From NCBI GenBank assembly GCA_022823625.1, contig JAJEHQ010000025.1, positions 62,001-126,000 of the forward strand: a stretch of DNA of 64,000 bases, written 5' to 3'. The notes under the pieces are model-generated. The model was not told where the DNA came from. It worked only from the letters and a program-made list of their open reading frames with translations, and searched no databases. The position numbers and the translations under genes are program-made. Numbering within the stretch: the first letter of the stretch is position 1; each line of letters begins with the position of its first letter. The stretch is from Gammaproteobacteria bacterium (GTDB lineage Bacteria; Pseudomonadota; Gammaproteobacteria; Arenicellales; JAJDZL01). Positions 34,391 through 42,811 of the stretch are shown here, piece after piece.

Positions 34391-35457
34391 TTAATCGTTA
34401 CTCAGTTTTTCTTGGGTACGATTGGACCGGGTCTGCCATTTACCTTTCTTTTTTGAACTGAGAAATGAAACTCGACGTCCCATAAAAGCACCGGCTATGC
34501 CCCTTGGGAATACCAGAACTGCTGTAATCAGTAAAATTCCCATGACAAAGAAATTGTCAACCACCGTTTGATGGCCCAACCCGAGCTTCAGCGCTGTTAG
34601 TACGGCCGACCCTATCATTGGACCAAATAGTGTGCCGAGCCCACCAACCACCGTCCAGATGATGATTTCTGCTGATACAGTCAAGCTGAAAAGATTGGGA
34701 GTGACGATACCAGCCCAGTTTGCGTAGAGCACACCTGCCATTGCGGCAAGTCCTCCTGAAATCGAGAATGCAGCCGTCTTGTAGAGCCGAACGTCATATC
34801 CCGTCAGTTCGACGCGTTCTTCATTTTCTCGAATGGCGACCAACACCCGACCAAAGTGGGAACGTAAGATCCAACGACAGAACACCCACGATATTACCAA
34901 GACGACGCAACATAGTATGTAAAACACCATGTCTGAAAGAAAAGCCGCGTCGCTCCATGGAAAATTTAAGGTTGGAAAGCCTGGTATACCATTGAAGCCC
35001 CCAAGCGCGCTGACCCGATTTGATACTCCGGCCCTGCGGTTGAATTCAAGAATCGATTCAAGATCAAAGTGAATACAAGCGTAACTACTGCCAGATACAC
35101 ATCGCCCAATCGGCCATAAAACATGGCCGCTCCAAAGCAGGTGGTGACCAGTACAGTAAAAACGATGGCAAATAAAACAGATGTCCACGGTAGTCCAAAA
35201 TTGATTGAGAAAATTACGTAACTGTAGGCACCGATTCCAAAAAAAGCGCCTTGTCCGAAACAGAGAATGCCTCCGAATCCCCAAATCAGTCCCAGGCTGA
35301 TTGCAAGCAATGCATAAACACACAAAAGTGAAAGCGTATAGGTACTGGCGAATACTGGAGCGAATAGAAATACCGGTGTACCACATACTATTGGTACAAA
35401 AAAGACGTGAGTAAACCCGCCTGTGTGTTGAGACGTCACTTCCCACTCCTTTGCCAT
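34391..35457 (-). pseudogene. LivM/UrtC-type permease with an apparent one-base frameshift
   Basis: Membrane permease of the importer, split over two frames. The first frame (35457 to about 35000) gives the N-terminal half with membrane segments (LSLLCVYALLAISLGLIWGF; VVTLVFTLILNRFLNSTAGP). The second (from about 35002 to 34391) gives LGGFNGIPGFPTLNF, then the C-terminal half ending with GGLGTLFGPMIGSAVL and MGILLITAVLVFPRGIAG. The join lies in a run of five G on the coding strand (34998-35002); six G would read SARLGGFNGIPG without interruption. Both halves are otherwise undamaged, so this is a recent mutation, a consensus/assembly error, phase variation, or a -1 slip. The other genes of the operon are intact. 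Confidence 0.85.
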
Positions 35458-36302
35458 ATGCTTGAAATTCCTAATGGAAACAGGCGAAGCAAAATGAGTG
35501 CTGCAATTAATAGTGCAATACCTCCGGCAGCGGAACTGAAGATCAAAACAGTTGATGTCGATACAACCCCGAGAATTCCAGCACTTGCCAAGGTTCCCAG
35601 CAACGGAGCGGTGCCTCCAGTGATTACTGTGATGAACGCATCAGCTATCCAGGTGGCTCCACTGAATGGTGAGACACCAGTTGTTGGGGCCAATATTCCG
35701 CCTGCCAACCCCGCGAGCATACCACCGACGACGAATGTCACCATGGAGATACGTTTAACTGGATAGCCAAATGCTTGGGTCATATCGCGATTTTGCATCG
35801 CGGCTCTGGCAATACGACCATAAACAGTTCCATAGAGTACCCAAGCAACCAAGATTGATGTTACTGCCGCCGAAAAAATAAGAAATAAGTTGTATCCATT
35901 GACCTGATAAACTCCTATGGGTATTGAACCTATATCGAGAGCAACTCCTTCAGTTGTATTGCCAAATATCATGGTCAAACCACCAGTCATCGCAAGGCTT
36001 AATCCCCACGTTGCCAGCATGGTATAGATTAGCCTTCCATACAGAAATCGGATTATCACTCGCTCAATCAAGAGACTCCAGACACCCACTACAAGTGGTG
36101 CCATCACCAGCATTGCAACCCAAATGTTGAACCCCGCTTTGGTTGCCATAATCGTCGCATAACCCCCGAGTGTTATGAATTCACCATGAGCGAGATTAAT
36201 GATTCGCATCATGCCGAATACCAGCGCGAGACCGAGCGAGATCAACGTCAATACCGCCACCGCATAGATAATTTGAATTGCAAAAATGAATGCAATATCC
36301 AC
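35436..36302 (-). CDS. ABC transporter permease, LivH/UrtB family
   Basis: 288-aa inner-membrane permease with about eight hydrophobic segments. Family signatures are LALVFGMMRIINLAHGEFITLGGY near the start, RAAMQNRDMTQAFGYPVKRISMVTFVVGGMLAGLAGGILA in the middle (about 165-205), and GGTAPLLGTLASAGILGV. Its 3' end overlaps the LivM-type gene by 22 bases. With the LivM-type protein it forms the membrane channel of the importer. The 196-bp gap after the binding-protein gene contains a stable hairpin. Confidence 0.93.
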   Translation of the reverse strand: MDIAFIFAIQIIYAVAVLTLISLGLALVFGMMRIINLAHGEFITLGGYATIMATKAGFNIWVAMLVMAPLVVGVWSLLIERVIIRFLYGRLIYTMLATWGLSLAMTGGLTMIFGNTTEGVALDIGSIPIGVYQVNGYNLFLIFSAAVTSILVAWVLYGTVYGRIARAAMQNRDMTQAFGYPVKRISMVTFVVGGMLAGLAGGILAPTTGVSPFSGATWIADAFITVITGGTAPLLGTLASAGILGVVSTSTVLIFSSAAGGIALLIAALILLRLFPLGISSIWQRSGK

Positions 36303-36459
36303 AGTAAAAACCTGAAAATTCAGAACGTCTGATTACACTTTTAACGTTTGGGTATTGAGAAAAACTTCACCGAAAACAAATTCTGGTGGAGCATTGGTTT
36401 GATGAAACACCCGGGAATGGCGTCGCAAGAATTACACTCTTTAATTCGATCAACGAGTT

Positions 36460-36484
36460 GAAGGCGGCGTAAGTCGCCGCCTTC
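36460..36484 (-). promoter_or_regulatory. Intercistronic stem-loop after the binding-protein gene
   Basis: Perfect 10-bp stem GAAGGCGGCG / CGCCGCCTTC with a 5-base loop, 15 bp beyond the stop of the binding-protein gene. No T run follows on the minus strand, so it is more likely an mRNA 3'-end stabiliser or partial terminator that keeps binding protein in excess over the membrane subunits, as in other ABC operons. Confidence 0.6.
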
Positions 36485-36498
36485 TTCACCCAATCGTG

Positions 36499-37734
36499 TT
36501 AGAGAGTTATTTCGTATTGCACATTTGAGTCAGGATTTTCAGTCAGATTGCAGACACTTTGGGTATCCACCGGCTCTCTTTGCGCAAAACTCTTAACAAT
36601 ATTCATCTGCTGGTTTTGGATCTCCATGACATGAATGTCCAGTTTACAGTGGTGAGTGGCGGGGTCCATTTCCACTCTTCCAGATGGCCCGACAATTGAA
36701 GCGCCACTTTCCAGTACTGTGGTAATGGCCGAACGTTCAACAGATCCAGCTTGTTCGACTGCATGCGCCCATAACAATATGCCCTGGTATTGAGATACAG
36801 CGATTTCGTGGATGTCATCCGTGTTTCCGTGTTTGGCTGTCCATGCCTCAAGAAACGCTTTGTTTTCAGCAGAATCAATTTGCGGAGCCCAGTTATTGGC
36901 AACAAGCATGCCATTACTTTGTACCGCTGGCAGTACCTTATGTTCGTTGCCAACACCAAATGTAGTCGAAATCAAGTGAACATCAGGGTTAGCATGCATA
37001 CCCGAGCCTAACCACTCGCTGTAGAAACTCAGTTGAGCAGCACCTACCAGGACCGATACAACCAGTTCACTCCCTGACTCCTGAATTTTTGCAATTGCAG
37101 CAGGGCCAAATTCACCATCGCTTAAATCGAAAAACTCTACCTCAACATCAGTTGCACCGTTTTGTTCTGCATACCTCTTGACCCAGGCCGCAGTAATTTG
37201 GCCATAGTTGTAGTTTGCTGCGAGCACGTACAGTTTTTTTGCTCCATAAGCATTCATGGCGTGAGGGATTAAGGCTTCAACCTGCTGAGCTGGCGTTGTA
37301 CCGGTCACAAATGTGTTTCCGTCACAAACTCCACCTTCATACAGAACGTTATAGAAGTAAGGAATCTCTCGCTGCCGTAGTGTCTGTCGTATAGCCTCAC
37401 GGGAAGCAGACAGAATTCCACCATGAAATACGTCCAACCCCTGTCTCACCATTTGATTGGCGAATGTCGTATAGTTGGCCATATCTGACTGAGTGTCTCG
37501 AAATACGATTTCTACTTCCCTTCCCAGCAGTCCACCGCCCTCATTAATGGATTCGACAGCCAATTGAGATGCCTTTTCCATCGGAATGCCATATGCACTG
37601 AATGGCCCGGAAGTGTCAAGCAGCATTCCCAACCGGATAGGTTTGGATTGTGCATGAGAAATATACGGTACTGCCATCAATGCACCAACCGCTGAGCCAG
37701 TGCCGATCAAGAAATTTCGTCGATTAATATTCAT
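36499..37734 (-). CDS. Periplasmic substrate-binding protein, amide/urea type (FmdD/UrtA/AmiC-like)
   Basis: 411-aa periplasmic-binding-protein of the HAAT importer. N-terminal MNINRRNFLIGTGSAVGALMAVPYISHAQS has a twin-arginine-like RRNFL motif and a cleavable signal. The mature part begins KPIRLGMLLDTSGPFSAYG and includes NVLYEGGVCDG and VLAANYNYGQ, matching the amide/urea-binding subgroup (Peripla_BP_5) rather than leucine-binding LivK. It decides the substrate of the importer: short amides, urea-like or related compounds. 39 bp after the flotillin gene and upstream of the permease genes. Confidence 0.9.
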   Translation of the reverse strand: MNINRRNFLIGTGSAVGALMAVPYISHAQSKPIRLGMLLDTSGPFSAYGIPMEKASQLAVESINEGGGLLGREVEIVFRDTQSDMANYTTFANQMVRQGLDVFHGGILSASREAIRQTLRQREIPYFYNVLYEGGVCDGNTFVTGTTPAQQVEALIPHAMNAYGAKKLYVLAANYNYGQITAAWVKRYAEQNGATDVEVEFFDLSDGEFGPAAIAKIQESGSELVVSVLVGAAQLSFYSEWLGSGMHANPDVHLISTTFGVGNEHKVLPAVQSNGMLVANNWAPQIDSAENKAFLEAWTAKHGNTDDIHEIAVSQYQGILLWAHAVEQAGSVERSAITTVLESGASIVGPSGRVEMDPATHHCKLDIHVMEIQNQQMNIVKSFAQREPVDTQSVCNLTENPDSNVQYEITL

Positions 37735-37773
37735 CGTTCCTCCGAAATGTGTAAATGATTGGTTAAGAATGAT

Positions 37774-39342
37774 TTAGGATTGATCCTTCTCGTCGCTATC
37801 AGATTCTTCTGGTAGATCAGTTGAAATTTCAGTTCCAACGGCCTTACCTAGTTTGCGAATTGCCGGCATACGGAAAGCCAGGTCCAATACATCGTCAACG
37901 GCTGAACCTAATCCGCCGGTACGGTCTCCACCTGACGATTCCCTTGAGAGACCAGAAATCTGGTTGATGTTTATTTTTCCGATCTTTTCAAGAGGCTGGG
38001 CCATCCGTGCGGCCATCTCTGGTAAGATTTGCAGACGCTGTTCCTCTAACTTCATAGCCTGCAGAGGAGCGCTAATTGCATTTTCAGCTGCAATCATTGC
38101 ACTACGCTTCTCAACTTGTACCTGTGTTTTCTTTCTCTCCCTTTCAGTCTGGAGGTCAGCGATTCTGTCCTGATTTTCCGCTGTAATCATTGCTGCTGCT
38201 GCACTGGATTTAGCGCGTTCAATTTCAACTTCAGCTTCCTGTTCAGCTTTCAGTGCTTCAATGATTCCTTCACTTTCAGTGGCTAGTCTGCGTCTCTCAC
38301 GCTTAGTCTCCTCTTCCGCGGCAACAACAGCTCTTTTGCTGACTTCTGTCTGCGCTAGTGCCGCTGATTCTTCACTACGACGGGTAGCCAATTCGATCTG
38401 GCTGTTGATTCTGTTCTCTTCCACAACCTTAAGAGAAAGAATTTCTTCTGTTCTCAGTTCACGGTCCCGTTCAATCTCTGCGCGTCGCACCTCTGATTCC
38501 CTGGTCAGACGAGCGAGTCCAGCCGCCGATTGGGCGCGTTCTCGCTCTTCTGCGGTACGACGTGAATTTTCAGAACTCAATTGTTCCGACTTGATCGATT
38601 TTTCAGACTCCGCCTGCTCCTGTTCCAGTTCCAAAGCCAAGCGGGTTTTGGTGGTTTCCAGTTCGGTACGTCGAATCGCCGTCTCCGCATTTGCTTCGAT
38701 CTCCTTACGCTTACGACGGTTTGTAGTGATTATTTCAGCGAGCCGCCGCATTCCAACGGCATTGAACGCGTTGTTTTCATCCAAAGCTGCAAATGGGGTT
38801 TGGTCTAGTTCCGTTACAGATACAGATTCAAGCTGTAGGCCTATGTTTTCAATACCAGACCGCAGCAATTCCGCCACTTCACTGGCAAATAAAGGCCGAT
38901 TTTCATGAAGTTCGTCCATCGTCCGCGTCGCTGCAACGGCCTGCATGGCATCAAAGAAACGCCCACGCAGAAATTCGCTAAGACGCTCTGTTGAAAGTGA
39001 CCGAGCACCAATGGTTTGAGCAGCTGTCGCAATTCCATCCTTGGTAGGAATCACCCGCACATGGAATGCAACATTGACATCGACTCTTAGTCGGTCGCTA
39101 GTCAATAGGGATTGCTCACCCCGCCTGGAAACATCGACATAAAATGTACGCATGTCTACTACTTCTACCTGATGAAGAAACGGTAGAACCAAGCATCCCG
39201 CGTCCATCACTGTCTTCTGACCACCCGCGCCCGTTCGAATCAATGCACGGTCTCGCGATCCTTTGTGATAGAACCGATTCAGAATAACGATTCCTATCGC
39301 AACAAAGAGTAAAGTCAGAACAACAGCAATTACCCACTCCAT
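37774..39342 (-). CDS. Flotillin-like SPFH-domain membrane protein
   Basis: 522-aa flotillin. One N-terminal membrane segment (VIAVVLTLLFVAIGIVILNRFY, residues 4-25), an SPFH/band 7 domain (about 30-200), a long charged coiled coil rich in Glu, Arg and Ala (about 210-430) and a C-terminal region (KIGKININQISGL, then an acidic tail). Flotillins organise membrane microdomains and scaffold complexes. The usual NfeD partner is not adjacent; instead the gene lies 39 bp upstream of the amide-binding protein gene on the same strand, so it is probably co-transcribed with the importer. A role in assembling the transporter is inference. Confidence 0.9.
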   Translation of the reverse strand: MEWVIAVVLTLLFVAIGIVILNRFYHKGSRDRALIRTGAGGQKTVMDAGCLVLPFLHQVEVVDMRTFYVDVSRRGEQSLLTSDRLRVDVNVAFHVRVIPTKDGIATAAQTIGARSLSTERLSEFLRGRFFDAMQAVAATRTMDELHENRPLFASEVAELLRSGIENIGLQLESVSVTELDQTPFAALDENNAFNAVGMRRLAEIITTNRRKRKEIEANAETAIRRTELETTKTRLALELEQEQAESEKSIKSEQLSSENSRRTAEERERAQSAAGLARLTRESEVRRAEIERDRELRTEEILSLKVVEENRINSQIELATRRSEESAALAQTEVSKRAVVAAEEETKRERRRLATESEGIIEALKAEQEAEVEIERAKSSAAAAMITAENQDRIADLQTERERKKTQVQVEKRSAMIAAENAISAPLQAMKLEEQRLQILPEMAARMAQPLEKIGKININQISGLSRESSGGDRTGGLGSAVDDVLDLAFRMPAIRKLGKAVGTEISTDLPEESDSDEKDQS

Positions 39343-40056
39343 ATTTGTTTTCCTCCCGCCACTCGGAATAAACCGTCCGAAGAATTGGTGCCGACTGTGA
39401 ATATCAACCCATGCAAAACAGTTCGAACAGATTGATCTTCATCATGAATTAGTATCTGAACATATTAGTTGCTTTATATATTATTTCCATTTCAATTAAT
39501 ATTTGATTTAATTTTTCAGCAATTACTGGTTGCTCAATTTCCCATTGAAACAATGAAGAACCAATGAACGTATAGCGGAAGCTTGTAATGTACTCGTGCA
39601 GACTGGGTTGACTGTCAGTACAGCAACTTATGACTGAATCTAGCGCAGCGAAAGGCCATTGCCTTCGGCCTTAAGGTCATCCGACCTAATCTCTAGATTC
39701 TCTTCTTCAGCCTATGTCGGCGTCAGAACTGTCGTAGTGGAGAGTAGGCGACATTTGACGGTTACCGGTGCCACAGTTTTCGAAACTCGAAAGTGAAAAC
39801 TGCTTGTAAAAGCACGGCTTTTATATTCTGAAGTTGTTCAGTGTGGAACGAGGGCTCCTCAGAATCTGAATGCTGCTGTCAAAATTAGTTTGAGTTTGTA
39901 CCGAGAATCGGTTGGGGTTGGGGAGTTAAGGTAAGGAAAATTTTATTGACAGATTCCTCTTCAAACAGGGTCGCCAAACTTCAGCCTCTTGAAGGGCGTA
40001 TCTGCCACGCGCCGACTGAACTTCACTTTGAATCGGACTCTGCAACCGATACAAAA
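39343..40056. other. 714-bp structured spacer between the AmiC-like and flotillin genes
   Basis: No gene seen. In 39652-39823 five hairpins follow one another: AAGGCC/GGCCTT (39652-39672, with AAGGC-catt-GCCTT as a competing fold), AGGTC/GACCT (39674-39687), CGTCA..TGTCG / CGACA..TGACG (39721-39760), CAGTTTTC/GAAAACTG (39774-39802) and TAAAAGC/GCTTTTA (39807-39823). On the minus strand this would be a long leader of the flotillin-importer operon, 310-480 bases ahead of its first gene, or the trailer of the AmiC-like gene. The AT-rich part nearer flotillin (39440-39540) probably holds a promoter. Confidence 0.55.
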
Positions 40057-41199
40057 TTATGGATTCAGCACCTCCTGTACTGCAAACTCATAACCTTCGG
40101 CTTCAGCAAGGTAAACAGGGCAAGTTACTGACCTCTTCTGACTCTGCCAGCGTGCCTGCCTTGGTCCGGGTACTGAAAGCTCATGCAGGGAATCAGAATC
40201 TGAACCTGTAGTCTGTCGTGTGTTAATTTGGTATCTACCATCCTGAATACATTTGGCGAGGAAATGGGCACCTTCGTAAACTGATTCAGCAAGTGCATTC
40301 AGAGTCGGGGCGGATTCTCCGAAATGCTGATGATAAGACTCTTTGAATTTTTCATTGGCCGAGGAAGGAATCTGATTGAAATATCCAGATGAACAGAACA
40401 ATCTCTCTGTATGGTCTGCGCCAATTCCAAGCAGCATATTCTCTTCAACAGCGCACGATAGACGGATCGTATGTGCTGCCAAACCAGCACGAGAGAATTC
40501 TCGATTAAATCTTACGCTATCGTCGCCCACGAGAGACAAAAGCACAACGTCGGGTCGATGTTCTTCCAGTCCTTGAAGAGATTTCTCAAATTTTTTGGTG
40601 CCTAAGGGATGGTACGTTTCAAATACTACACTCGCTCCAAATAACTCAAGAAGACGATGAGTGAGTTTATGGCTGCGATGTGGCCAAACATAATCGTTGC
40701 CAATTAAGGCCCAACGTTGCGAATGATGTTGGGTCATAAACCATGAAACGGCCGGAAACAGTTGAGTTTGCGGCGTTTCGCCAATACAACAAACGTGGCT
40801 GGAATTCACACCGCCTTCATATAGCGGGGTATAGATATATGGAATGCGTCCTTTCAAACTTTCTACGATCGCTTCCCTCACGTCCGAGGTATGCATGCCA
40901 ACGATCGCGTCAATTACATTTGTATTGGCAAGAACTTTAGCCAATCTCGCCACATTTTGCGGATTCCCACCAGAATCGACGATGTGGGGAACCACCTCCA
41001 TACCCAGAATCCCTCCCGTGGTATTGATCTCATGAACAGCTAGTTCTCCACATGCTCGACAGGAAGGTCCCCAAATTCCGGCCGGACCACTTTGAGGAAC
41101 AAATAAACCAAGTACGAATATCTTTCGCTCTACTGGCAGAGCGAACTGCTGGCCTGTTAATCTACTAGCCTTATTGCGACTGGCCGAATATGTACTCAT
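40057..41199 (-). CDS. AmiC-like amide sensor (binding-protein fold, no signal peptide)
   Basis: 380-aa protein of the same fold as the amide-binding protein at 36499 (IPYIYTPLYEGG here, IPYFYNVLYEGG there). It lacks an N-terminal signal peptide: the first 28 residues are polar and basic (MSTYSASRNKASRLTGQQ) before IFVLGLFVPQSGPAG. This matches AmiC of Pseudomonas, a cytoplasmic amide sensor that controls the amidase operon by sequestering the antiterminator AmiR. No AmiR (ANTAR) gene is visible nearby; a MarR-type regulator lies 109-110 bp upstream instead. The binding-protein paralogue with a different job is the alternative. Confidence 0.75.
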   Translation of the reverse strand: MSTYSASRNKASRLTGQQFALPVERKIFVLGLFVPQSGPAGIWGPSCRACGELAVHEINTTGGILGMEVVPHIVDSGGNPQNVARLAKVLANTNVIDAIVGMHTSDVREAIVESLKGRIPYIYTPLYEGGVNSSHVCCIGETPQTQLFPAVSWFMTQHHSQRWALIGNDYVWPHRSHKLTHRLLELFGASVVFETYHPLGTKKFEKSLQGLEEHRPDVVLLSLVGDDSVRFNREFSRAGLAAHTIRLSCAVEENMLLGIGADHTERLFCSSGYFNQIPSSANEKFKESYHQHFGESAPTLNALAESVYEGAHFLAKCIQDGRYQINTRQTTGSDSDSLHELSVPGPRQARWQSQKRSVTCPVYLAEAEGYEFAVQEVLNP

Positions 41200-41308
41200 A
41201 CGAAAATTTACATCGCCAATAGTTAACGCAGGATTCCAATTGGTCTAATTCAATTAACGAATATTGATTCATACATTGGGAACTTCGTTGAAATTTACCT
41301 CGACTCGC

Positions 41309-41743
41309 TCACTCCTGAGAAGACGGGGTGATTACAACGGGCTTCTGATCAATTCGTTCCAGTTTTTCAAGCACCACGCGCGTATGCGAATCCAACACTT
41401 CTGAAATCAATGCTCGAAAAGCCCGTACTTCAGGAAGGCATTTTTCCAAGGTATCCTTGCCGTGATCAGAAATGAATAACTGAATACTACGCCGGTCTAC
41501 ATTACTTTGTTTGCGATGAATCAGCGCGTTTCGGACCAACCGGTCCACCAGTTTGGATAGTGCGGGAATCTTGATATCGGTCTGCTGGGAAAGTTCTTTT
41601 AAAGTGAGCCCAGGATTTTCGTTGAGTGTCTCAATAACCCGCCAAGTGCTCGGAGTTGTTCCCTTAACTTTCAGACACTCCTCAAACTTTGTTGCTACCG
41701 CATGGTAGGCAGATTCGATAACTTTTTCCGGTTTGTTGAGCAT
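41309..41743 (-). CDS. MarR-family transcriptional regulator
   Basis: About 144 aa from ATG 41743; the frame is open to a GTG at 41806, which would add 21 residues. Neither start has a clear ribosome-binding site. The winged helix is evident: STWRVIETLNENPGLTLKELSQQTDIKIPALSKLVDRLVRNALIHRKQSNVDRRSIQLFISDHG (about residues 31-95), with the DxR wing typical of MarR. Dimeric repressors of this family usually respond to small aromatic or acidic ligands. Its position upstream of the AmiC-like gene suggests control of the amide operon. A 12-bp palindrome lies just upstream. Confidence 0.85.
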   Translation of the reverse strand: MLNKPEKVIESAYHAVATKFEECLKVKGTTPSTWRVIETLNENPGLTLKELSQQTDIKIPALSKLVDRLVRNALIHRKQSNVDRRSIQLFISDHGKDTLEKCLPEVRAFRALISEVLDSHTRVVLEKLERIDQKPVVITPSSQE

Positions 41744-41806
41744 TTTGATTTTTGATAAATATCTTGTGTTGAAACCGTGCAGTATCCGATTAATTGCAAA
41801 CTTCAC

Positions 41807-41818
41807 TATACTCGTATA
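41807..41818. promoter_or_regulatory. Possible MarR operator
   Basis: Palindrome TATACTCGTATA immediately upstream of the longest possible marR frame; a plausible autoregulatory site of a MarR dimer, but short and in AT-rich sequence. Confidence 0.3.
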
Positions 41819-42155
41819 TTCGGATTCATTTCCAGTTCGTTCTATTTTCGCATTTTACTCTTACGGAATTTTTCAATACTACTATAGCCGAAAGTGACGT
41901 TCGTACCTAAACCTGAATTCGCGTTCGGCTCTATGCTGTAATTGTGATACGTGATCGGTTTCAATTTCTTCAGGCAAATATTTCGAATCTTCGATTTGGT
42001 CTTCTTCTGCGTTGTCATTCAATCAGTTGTCTTAGGAATGCTTCATGTGAATGCGCAATCAGGTGACAATCAATTCTGTAGCATTCCTACTTGGTTATCG
42101 AATTAAAATTTGTCTGAATATCCCAAAATTCTATTGGCACTCCTTCCGATTGATC
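41819..42155. other. 337-bp spacer between divergent marR and pcm-like genes
   Basis: No gene or known element recognised. Presumably holds the promoters for both directions. A reading frame enters from 42051 but only extends the methyltransferase upstream with family-unlike residues. Confidence 0.5.
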
Positions 42156-42809
42156 ATGGACCTGGACCTCGCAAAATTCAATATGGTCGAACAGCAGATT
42201 CGACCTTGGAATGTTTTAAGTTCGCAGATTCTCGAAACGATCGCGGCTGTGCCGCGTGAAAACTTCGTTCCTGAACAGCATCGCCATCTAGCGTTTGCTG
42301 ACATGCAGGTTCCTATTGGCGATGGCCAAGTCATGATGCAACCGAAAGTGGAGGCCCGGCTTCTGCAGGAAATTGCGCCAGAACGGGATGATTTTGCGCT
42401 TGAAATTGGTGCAGGTACCGGTTATGTTGCTGCACTCTTAGCACAAACAGCGTTGGAGGTGCATACCATTGAATCCCGAGAATCGCTGGTTGAACTCGCA
42501 GCCTTGAACCTTCTGACCAACAACATTAAAAACGTTGATGTGATTCATGGCGATGCGGGGCGAGGTTGGAAATCGGATATCGAATACCAGACGATTTTTG
42601 TCTCAGGATCCGTCATTCAATTGCCGCAAAGCTATCTCGATTTGTTGTGCATAGGCGGAAGATTGGTCGCAGTGGTGGGCGATGGGCCTGTAATGAACGC
42701 CATTCGAGTCAGAAGAATCGACGCAGAAAGTTGGCATACCGATTACCTGTTTGAGACAGTCCTTCCACCACTAGACAATATTGAACAGCCCAATCGCTTC
42801 GTGTTTTGA
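42156..42809 (+). CDS. Protein-L-isoaspartate O-methyltransferase family protein
   Basis: 217 aa from ATG 42156, where family sequence begins (MDLDLAKFNMVEQQIRPWNVL); the upstream extension to 42051 is unlikely. SAM-binding motif LEIGAGTGYVAALLA and post-motif HTIESRESLVELA are present. The family repairs isoaspartyl residues using S-adenosylmethionine; the branch found beside tolC is shorter and divergent from classical Pcm, so activity is uncertain. Its stop overlaps a possible TTG start of tolC, an arrangement conserved in pseudomonads and relatives. Confidence 0.88.
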   Translation: MDLDLAKFNMVEQQIRPWNVLSSQILETIAAVPRENFVPEQHRHLAFADMQVPIGDGQVMMQPKVEARLLQEIAPERDDFALEIGAGTGYVAALLAQTALEVHTIESRESLVELAALNLLTNNIKNVDVIHGDAGRGWKSDIEYQTIFVSGSVIQLPQSYLDLLCIGGRLVAVVGDGPVMNAIRVRRIDAESWHTDYLFETVLPPLDNIEQPNRFVF

Positions 42810-42811
42810 CT

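Noticed and set aside
34966-35446. Two separate genes at the LivM locus
   Set aside because: The N-terminal part of the 34391-35446 frame is nonsense; together the two frames give one normal permease with a single join at the G run.
39652-39687. ANTAR antiterminator target (two hexaloop hairpins) for an AmiR-like protein
   Set aside because: Loops are 9 and 4 bases and lack the required A at position 1 and G at position 4 of a hexaloop.
39807-39823. TAAAAGC-ACG-GCTTTTA as a guanidine-II (mini-ykkC) hairpin because of ACGG
   Set aside because: The paired stem leaves only a 3-base loop, there is no second ACGR hairpin, and on this strand it leads to no start codon.
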